Below, piece by piece: positions 59,721 through 64,000 of a stretch of DNA of 64,000 nucleotides. The notes beneath the pieces are model-generated. The model saw nothing but the letters and a program-made list of their open reading frames with translations, made no database searches and was not told the DNA's origin. This DNA comes from Bifidobacterium cebidarum (GTDB taxonomy: Bacteria; Actinomycetota; Actinomycetes; Actinomycetales; Bifidobacteriaceae). The stretch lies in assembly GCF_009193305.1 (NCBI RefSeq), contig NZ_WBVS01000006.1, positions 1 through 64,000 on the forward strand. The letters run 5' to 3'. Made by a program: the position numbers and the translations under genes. Numbering within the stretch: the stretch's first letter is position 1; every line of letters begins with the position of its first letter.

Positions 59721-61829
59721 TCAGTGTGATTGCAAACGACATTGCTTCCAAATGTCACTGAGTTTCTGGCCATCGGATGTGCGCTTCCATACTTCCAAGC
59801 CACCGCTGCTCCGCCCACCTGCGGCGGCACGAGCTGCAGCGGTCGGCGTCGGATATTCCGAACCATCATCCAGGCGCAGCCGTCCGTTTTCGGTGACTGT
59901 GGCATACCAGCGTTCACCTTTACGCGGACGCTCCCACACCAGTCGTTCGCCTGGTATCAGTAGGCCGGCCTGGATTACCTGACGAATGGTCACACGCTTT
60001 GAGCTTCGCGTGGTTCGTACCGCAGGCGCCTGCGAAAGATTCTCAATGGCCTGAGCCGTCAGATCATTGTTGTTGCGGTCGTATCGGATACCCCAGTACT
60101 CGACGATCAGCCGAATCGTCTCCTCCTGCCGCTTTTCCAGCAGCGAAGGTGTGCAGTCATTGAAATCCTTCAACTCATTCGTCAATGGGAAGCGGCGGGA
60201 ATTGGGCCTAAGCAACATGGCATCACGGCGTGCGGAAAATTCGACGAACTTATCCAGCTGGTTATCCTGACCCTGCACCAGTGCCATGTTCCCCAGACGG
60301 TACAGCCAGTAGTCATGCTGCTCGGACGACCAATTCGCGAATGATTGTGAACGCTCGATATCAAGCGGCATGATCGGCAGCGCGCTGAACCTACGTGGCC
60401 GGTCAAGATGCGTTCCTGCTTTCTGCTCATTGGCACGCAACAGGAGCAAACGGACCAGTGCGCCATCGGACTGCATCTCGCCATGCAAACGTACTATGGC
60501 GTTCTCCCAATCATCATCGCTGATCTTCAGACCATTGCTGCGCGTCACCAGATACCCTTTATCGAGATCGCGAATCGCGGCGTTCGCGTATCCGCGACGA
60601 TCGATGGCATCGGTCCTGATCAGCGTGCGGATGCCGGTCACCCGTTCAAGAGCTGCAAGAATCTCCAACAGACGGCGTTCGTCATGAGGTTCCAATAAGG
60701 CGAGTGTCGCTGAGGATTTCGCCGCACGGGCTGCTCGCTGCGCGAACGGTGAATAGTCGGGGTTGCCGAGCTGCCGGTATGAATTGACCAATGCCCACAT
60801 GGCCACCGGTTTCCATTCATGATGGTGATAGTCGTTCAGGTTTTCCAACCGATGCTGCACCTCAGCCGGCAATATCGTTTCACCTGGCCTGGCTATGATC
60901 TGCCATGCCATCGCATATGGTGCAAGTACGGTGTTGATAAACGTAGGTACCGTGCCGTTGCTGGTGTACGGCTTGAGCACATTATCCAGGAAGTCCTCGA
61001 TGAGTTTATCGGTATCGGGTTGGTGGGCGAGGATGAGATACAAGTAGGAGAAGAACTCCTCGCTATCGCGCGGATCGTCGCCGATCGGGTCGATGATGTC
61101 ATCCCATCGTGCACTGTATGCCTCAAGTTCCGCATCATTGAGGCCGGAGGTCGCACGTGCTTTGAACACATCGGAAGGGGTGAGCGGCAGTCCGCGCATG
61201 TTCATCACATCGAAAATGCGATGCGCGCCATCGAGATCATCGGTGGTGACGATGACCAAAGTCACCTGGTTGACCAGATATTGCGCGAACTGCTGTCGTG
61301 TGGAGGTGCTCCACGCGGATATCTCGTCATACACCTTGCGGATATTGTTCACCATATTGCGCTGTGCGGCCGTGGCCAAATCATCGTCATCCATATCGAA
61401 CACGGATTCGAGGTTGTCTTCCTGCACATGATCGCGGAAGAAGGCCGCATCCCGTTCGCGTAACGTCAAACGTGGTTCGTTCGCGATGCCGCGGAGCTTA
61501 TCGCCGGGCTCCACCAGCAAGGCATCAAGCTGGCGCATCAGATCGGGATCCTGTTCCAAATCACGCAGCACAGCGATGATGATGGACAGGGACACCAGAC
61601 GCTGCTGCCCATCGATCACATCATATTGGTTGCTGCCTTTGCGCACCAGAATCAGCGAGCCAAGAAAATATGGCGTATGAGGTGACTTGGAAGCGTCCTT
61701 CAGATCACTGACCAGCTGCAGAATATTCTCCGGCTTCCAAATATAGGCACGTTGGAAGGAGGGGATGGTGAACCGATAATCCGGCGTGAACACTCTTCCC
61801 AATGGAAGCTCTTTTGCATTAATTGCCAT
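59721..61829 (-). CDS. DUF262 / DUF1524-like / RAMA domain protein (candidate modification-dependent defence protein)
   Basis: A 702-residue protein. Residues 20-220 form a DUF262 domain, with PSFQRAYIW at 23-31, YFLGSLILV near 54 and the DGQQR motif at 73-77, as in GmrS, BrxU and SspE. The C-terminal half resembles DUF1524: LYRLGNMALVQGQDNQLDKF is present near 508-525. The nuclease His expected in the EHIxP motif is replaced, giving SALPIMP near 482-488. Residues about 613-695 (VTIRQVIQAGLLIPGERLVW, then DGSEYPTPTAAARAAAGG) look like a RAMA domain, thought to read modified DNA bases. The start at 61829 follows AGGGG. TAGGCT at 61890-61885 may be its -10, inside the GNAT gene. Confidence 0.85.
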   Translation of the reverse strand: MAINAKELPLGRVFTPDYRFTIPSFQRAYIWKPENILQLVSDLKDASKSPHTPYFLGSLILVRKGSNQYDVIDGQQRLVSLSIIIAVLRDLEQDPDLMRQLDALLVEPGDKLRGIANEPRLTLRERDAAFFRDHVQEDNLESVFDMDDDDLATAAQRNMVNNIRKVYDEISAWSTSTRQQFAQYLVNQVTLVIVTTDDLDGAHRIFDVMNMRGLPLTPSDVFKARATSGLNDAELEAYSARWDDIIDPIGDDPRDSEEFFSYLYLILAHQPDTDKLIEDFLDNVLKPYTSNGTVPTFINTVLAPYAMAWQIIARPGETILPAEVQHRLENLNDYHHHEWKPVAMWALVNSYRQLGNPDYSPFAQRAARAAKSSATLALLEPHDERRLLEILAALERVTGIRTLIRTDAIDRRGYANAAIRDLDKGYLVTRSNGLKISDDDWENAIVRLHGEMQSDGALVRLLLLRANEQKAGTHLDRPRRFSALPIMPLDIERSQSFANWSSEQHDYWLYRLGNMALVQGQDNQLDKFVEFSARRDAMLLRPNSRRFPLTNELKDFNDCTPSLLEKRQEETIRLIVEYWGIRYDRNNNDLTAQAIENLSQAPAVRTTRSSKRVTIRQVIQAGLLIPGERLVWERPRKGERWYATVTENGRLRLDDGSEYPTPTAAARAAAGGRSSGGLEVWKRTSDGQKLSDIWKQCRLQSH

Positions 61830-61882
61830 GTTGCATCCCCTTTGCATCCCTATTCCGCTTGTGCTGCGGATCCCCACTATGC

Positions 61883-62548
61883 TCAGCCTACCAGCGTTTG
61901 CTGAGAGGCAATCGAGCCTTCGTACAGGTAGAAGGACATGCTGTCTGGATGCACATGCGAAGCCGGCAGTGTGATGGATGCGATTTGTTGCAGGCCGGTG
62001 TGCTCATAGAAGCCCACATTGCAGGTGGTGTCGGTGTACAGGAAGTACTTATCAAGACCGGCATCTCGGAAATCGGCAATCATCTTGCGGAACATGCGCT
62101 TGCCCAGTCCAAGGCCTCGTGCTTCGGGATCGAGCACGAACAGCACCACTTCAGCGCCATAATCATGCCCGGCTCGATGAGCCTTACGGGTGAGTTGATG
62201 ATCGATGGCGAGGATGCCGACGATTTCGTGTATGGCCCGAATGCCTTCCTTGACTGACAGCAGACGACGTAAACCGTTCATATAGTTGCGCTTATGCCGA
62301 TTCCACCTGCCTCGCTTATCATGCGCATCGATGCGACCGAGAATCAGCGCCACCGGTTTGCCGTTCTGTACTGCGGTGTACGCGTTGGTGGTGCGTGCCA
62401 GACAATGCTCCCAGTCGGCTTCGGCGGCGATCAGCCCGGTATGCTCGTCGAAGTCCGCATACCAGGTGCGGCGCACCAAATCAATCAGTTGAGGATAATC
62501 ATCGCGTTGCAAAGGACGTATAATCACAGTTTCATTCATGAGTTTCAT
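61883..62548 (-). CDS. GNAT-family N-acetyltransferase
   Basis: A 221-residue acetyltransferase. The acetyl-CoA loop is ARGLGLGKRMFRKMI, preceded by EVVLFVLDPE (beta 4) and followed by FLYTDTTCNVGFYEHTGLQQ. The N-terminal IIRPLQRDDYPQLIDLVRRT is typical. The substrate is unknown. A second in-frame Met (62539, MNETVIIRPL) has CATAAT seven bases upstream, a possible -10 for a leaderless mRNA. It lies upstream of the DUF262-RAMA gene on the same strand, 53 bases apart, so the two may share a transcript. Confidence 0.87.
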   Translation of the reverse strand: MKLMNETVIIRPLQRDDYPQLIDLVRRTWYADFDEHTGLIAAEADWEHCLARTTNAYTAVQNGKPVALILGRIDAHDKRGRWNRHKRNYMNGLRRLLSVKEGIRAIHEIVGILAIDHQLTRKAHRAGHDYGAEVVLFVLDPEARGLGLGKRMFRKMIADFRDAGLDKYFLYTDTTCNVGFYEHTGLQQIASITLPASHVHPDSMSFYLYEGSIASQQTLVG

Positions 62549-62752
62549 TATGCCCGGTACCCGTCAACCAAGCAGAATATGCGAGGAGACTACAGTCGTG
62601 CCGGCAAAATCGGCCCGCTCCACGAGTCGGGCCATCTGCACGCGGCCCAACTAGCTTGTCTATCCACCGTTTCGCTGTTGGCCGAGCATATTCATGGAAC
62701 GTTCAGGTTATCTCCTCTAGTATTGGTGGTGGAACACAACAAAGGAGCGACT

Positions 62753-63649
62753 ATGACATTCGGTCAGCAGCCCCAGAACAACGGGCAGTACAACCCGCAA
62801 TATAACACCCCGGACTATAACGCCGCCCAGCAGGCAGGCTACGGTCAGCAGTACATGCAGAACGGATACGGCCAGCCACAGTACACCCAGCAGCCATACG
62901 GGCAGAACCAGAACTTCCAGTACGCCCAGCCACAGGGCGCAGGTACCGCCGCCATCAACACGACGATGACCTATAACTACGAGCAAGCTCAGCGTGTCTC
63001 CGTGACCCGCGCTTACGGAGAAATGACCATCGGTCTGATCGTCACCGCAGTGGTGGCTGTACTCGGTCAGATTACCGGCGCGTACTACAGCTTCCTGATG
63101 GCCACCGGCATGATCGGTCTGATTGGTCTGTGCGTGGCCCAGGTGGCGCTCGCCGTGATTCTCGGCGCTCGTGTGATGAAGATGAGCACCACGTCCGCCC
63201 GCGTCATGTTCTATGTGTACGCAGCGCTGATGGGCTTCACCCTAAGCTCCATCTTCATGGTCTATGACCTTGGTTCGATCGGCATGGCGCTCGGCATCAC
63301 CGCAGCGTTCTTCTTCGCCCTGACCATGTTCGGCATGACCACCAAGTTCAACATGCTGAAGGCCGGCCCGATCCTGATGGTCGGTCTGATCGTGCTGATT
63401 GTCTCACAGGTCGTGCTGATGTTCCTGCAGGTCGACGGCATGACCCAGATTGTGTGCGCGATCGGTCTGATTCTGTTCGCCGGCATGACCATCTACGATG
63501 CACAGTCCACGCGAGCATTGTTCGCCGCCTATGAGGCACAGGGACCGGAAATGATCAAAAAGGTCTCCATCCTATGCGCGCTGAACCTGTACTTGGACTT
63601 CGTGAACATGTTCCTGTACATCCTGCAGCTGTTCGGCAACAGGGACTGA
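62753..63649 (+). CDS. BI-1/YccA family membrane protein with Gln/Asn/Tyr-rich N-terminus
   Basis: A 298-residue Bax-inhibitor-1/YccA family protein with seven transmembrane helices (MTIGLIVTAVVAVLGQITGA to LYLDFVNMFLYILQLFG). Family proteins leak Ca2+ or interact with FtsH in bacteria. The C-terminal half has the two conserved Asp residues (MTIYDAQSTRALFAAYE and LYLDFVNMF). The first 70 residues are rich in Gln, Asn, Tyr and Pro (for example QYNPQYNTPDYNAAQQAGYG), a prion-like cytosolic tail. The ATG at 62753 follows AAAGGAG; an upstream extension has no support. A good terminator follows. Confidence 0.92.
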   Translation: MTFGQQPQNNGQYNPQYNTPDYNAAQQAGYGQQYMQNGYGQPQYTQQPYGQNQNFQYAQPQGAGTAAINTTMTYNYEQAQRVSVTRAYGEMTIGLIVTAVVAVLGQITGAYYSFLMATGMIGLIGLCVAQVALAVILGARVMKMSTTSARVMFYVYAALMGFTLSSIFMVYDLGSIGMALGITAAFFFALTMFGMTTKFNMLKAGPILMVGLIVLIVSQVVLMFLQVDGMTQIVCAIGLILFAGMTIYDAQSTRALFAAYEAQGPEMIKKVSILCALNLYLDFVNMFLYILQLFGNRD

Positions 63650-63696
63650 TACTTCAACTTCAGCATTAACGCCGTTTGATTCGGCGCCGCTGATGG

Positions 63697-63724
63697 GCCC
63701 GACCACATTGTGGCCGGGCTTTTT
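63697..63724 (+). terminator. Terminator of the BI-1/YccA gene
   Basis: GCCCGACCAC at 63697-63706 pairs with GTGGCCGGGC at 63710-63719 with one mismatch, followed by TTTTT. Classical intrinsic terminator. Confidence 0.88.
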
Positions 63725-63760
63725 CATACCCGTCATACGCGCGCATTAGGCTGACTGACC

Positions 63761-64000
63761 GTGAAGAGACAAGAAATCATTGGCGTGCTGGCCCTGCTGC
63801 TCACCGCATTGATCTGGGGGTTCGCGTTCGTGGCGCAGGTGCAGGGCATGGATTCCATGTCTCCGTTGTTCTTCAATGCATGTCGTTTTACGCTTGGCGC
63901 GCTGTCCCTAGTGCCGATTCTCATGTGGCAGCGTGGCAGGAAAACAGGCGAATCGCATGGGCATCAAGGGGCCGAAGCTGCTATGGAGCGTAGTGCTTCG
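63761..64000 (+). CDS. EamA/DMT-family transporter, 5' part only
   Basis: Eighty codons, running off the right edge. The GTG start gives MKRQEIIGVLALLLTALIWG and then FAFVAQVQGMDSMSPLFFNA, which is the first helix and loop of an EamA (DMT) transporter, and then CRFTLGALSLVPILMW, the second helix. A Gly/His/Glu-rich stretch follows. No ribosome site is visible; TAGGCT at 63747-63752 eight bases upstream suggests a leaderless mRNA. The substrate is unknown. Confidence 0.8.
   Translation, partial: MKRQEIIGVLALLLTALIWGFAFVAQVQGMDSMSPLFFNACRFTLGALSLVPILMWQRGRKTGESHGHQGAEAAMERSAS

Noticed and set aside
1-64000. CRISPR array, IS element or prophage
   Set aside because: No regularly spaced repeats, transposase or phage genes were seen; the two tyrosine recombinases match XerC/XerD and are not integrases.
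1-64000. tRNA or rRNA genes
   Set aside because: No cloverleaf with a TTC-loop motif or rRNA sequence was recognised in the intergenic regions by eye.

Overview
The window reads as core chromosome of a Bifidobacterium, most like the B. longum / B. breve group. The evidence is the roughly 60% G+C coding bias, a nagB-nagA amino-sugar locus with ROK-family regulators, actinobacterial markers (a SigR/SigH-type sigma factor with a cysteine-rich partner, the 24-residue ribosomal protein bL37, DUF3710/DUF3159 proteins, and the xerD-parA-scpA-scpB order), and a fused OppDF ATPase. I saw no rRNA, tRNA, CRISPR array, insertion sequence or prophage. The species assignment is inference.

Layout. 0-5.5 kb: amino-sugar (GlcNAc) catabolism, with two ROK repressors flanking a ROK sugar kinase, then nagB and nagA. 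5.5-9.7 kb: a Nudix hydrolase, an Xaa-Pro aminopeptidase and folC. 9.7-13.4 kb: smc. 13.4-16.1 kb: a FemABX-type peptidoglycan-bridge enzyme and a MurE-type ligase. 16.2-17.5 kb: ECF sigma factor, Cys-rich putative anti-sigma factor and bL37. 17.6-22.5 kb: galM, ispH, ybaK, gap and a thiamine pyrophosphokinase. 22.6-25.9 kb: a membrane/spermidine-synthase-like fusion, then the infC-rpmI-rplT operon. 25.9-29.6 kb: xerD, parA, scpA, scpB. 29.6-32.6 kb: an NrtR-like regulator with a dead Nudix box, an NCS1 permease and a cysteine hydrolase. 32.9-37.7 kb: typA, a membrane protein, pheA, tyrA and a small SH3-like protein. 37.7-42.5 kb: an ABC exporter (permease plus ATPase) and xerC. 42.8-48.6 kb: the oligopeptide ABC importer oppA-oppB-oppC-oppDF. 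48.9-54.1 kb: exonuclease III, DUF3710, DUF3159, a TrmA/RumA-like methyltransferase, a truncated binding lipoprotein, and a small membrane protein with a DUF2089-like regulator. 54.3-59.6 kb: a P-type ATPase and aconitase. 59.7-64 kb: a DUF262-RAMA protein, a GNAT, a BI-1/YccA protein and the start of an EamA transporter.

How the genes work together. Chromosome segregation genes (smc, scpA, scpB, parA, xerD, xerC) lie within 33 kb. The nag block turns GlcNAc-6-P into fructose-6-P under probable ROK control, and gap and galM carry LacI-type operators that tie them to sugar regulation. The opp operon imports peptides, and the aminopeptidase can process them.

Most notable: (i) a single-gene restriction or defence candidate at 59.7-61.8 kb that joins a DUF262 DGQQR domain, a decayed DUF1524 nuclease motif and a C-terminal RAMA modified-base reader; (ii) an NrtR-like module with a perfect TAGTCA-N3-TGACTA operator controlling an NCS1 permease and a cysteine hydrolase that lacks the nicotinamidase metal site; (iii) an OppDF with about 100 extra residues in its first ATPase domain; (iv) a set of very long perfect stem-loops (17-24 bp stems) at gene ends; (v) a bL37 gene only 75 bases long.
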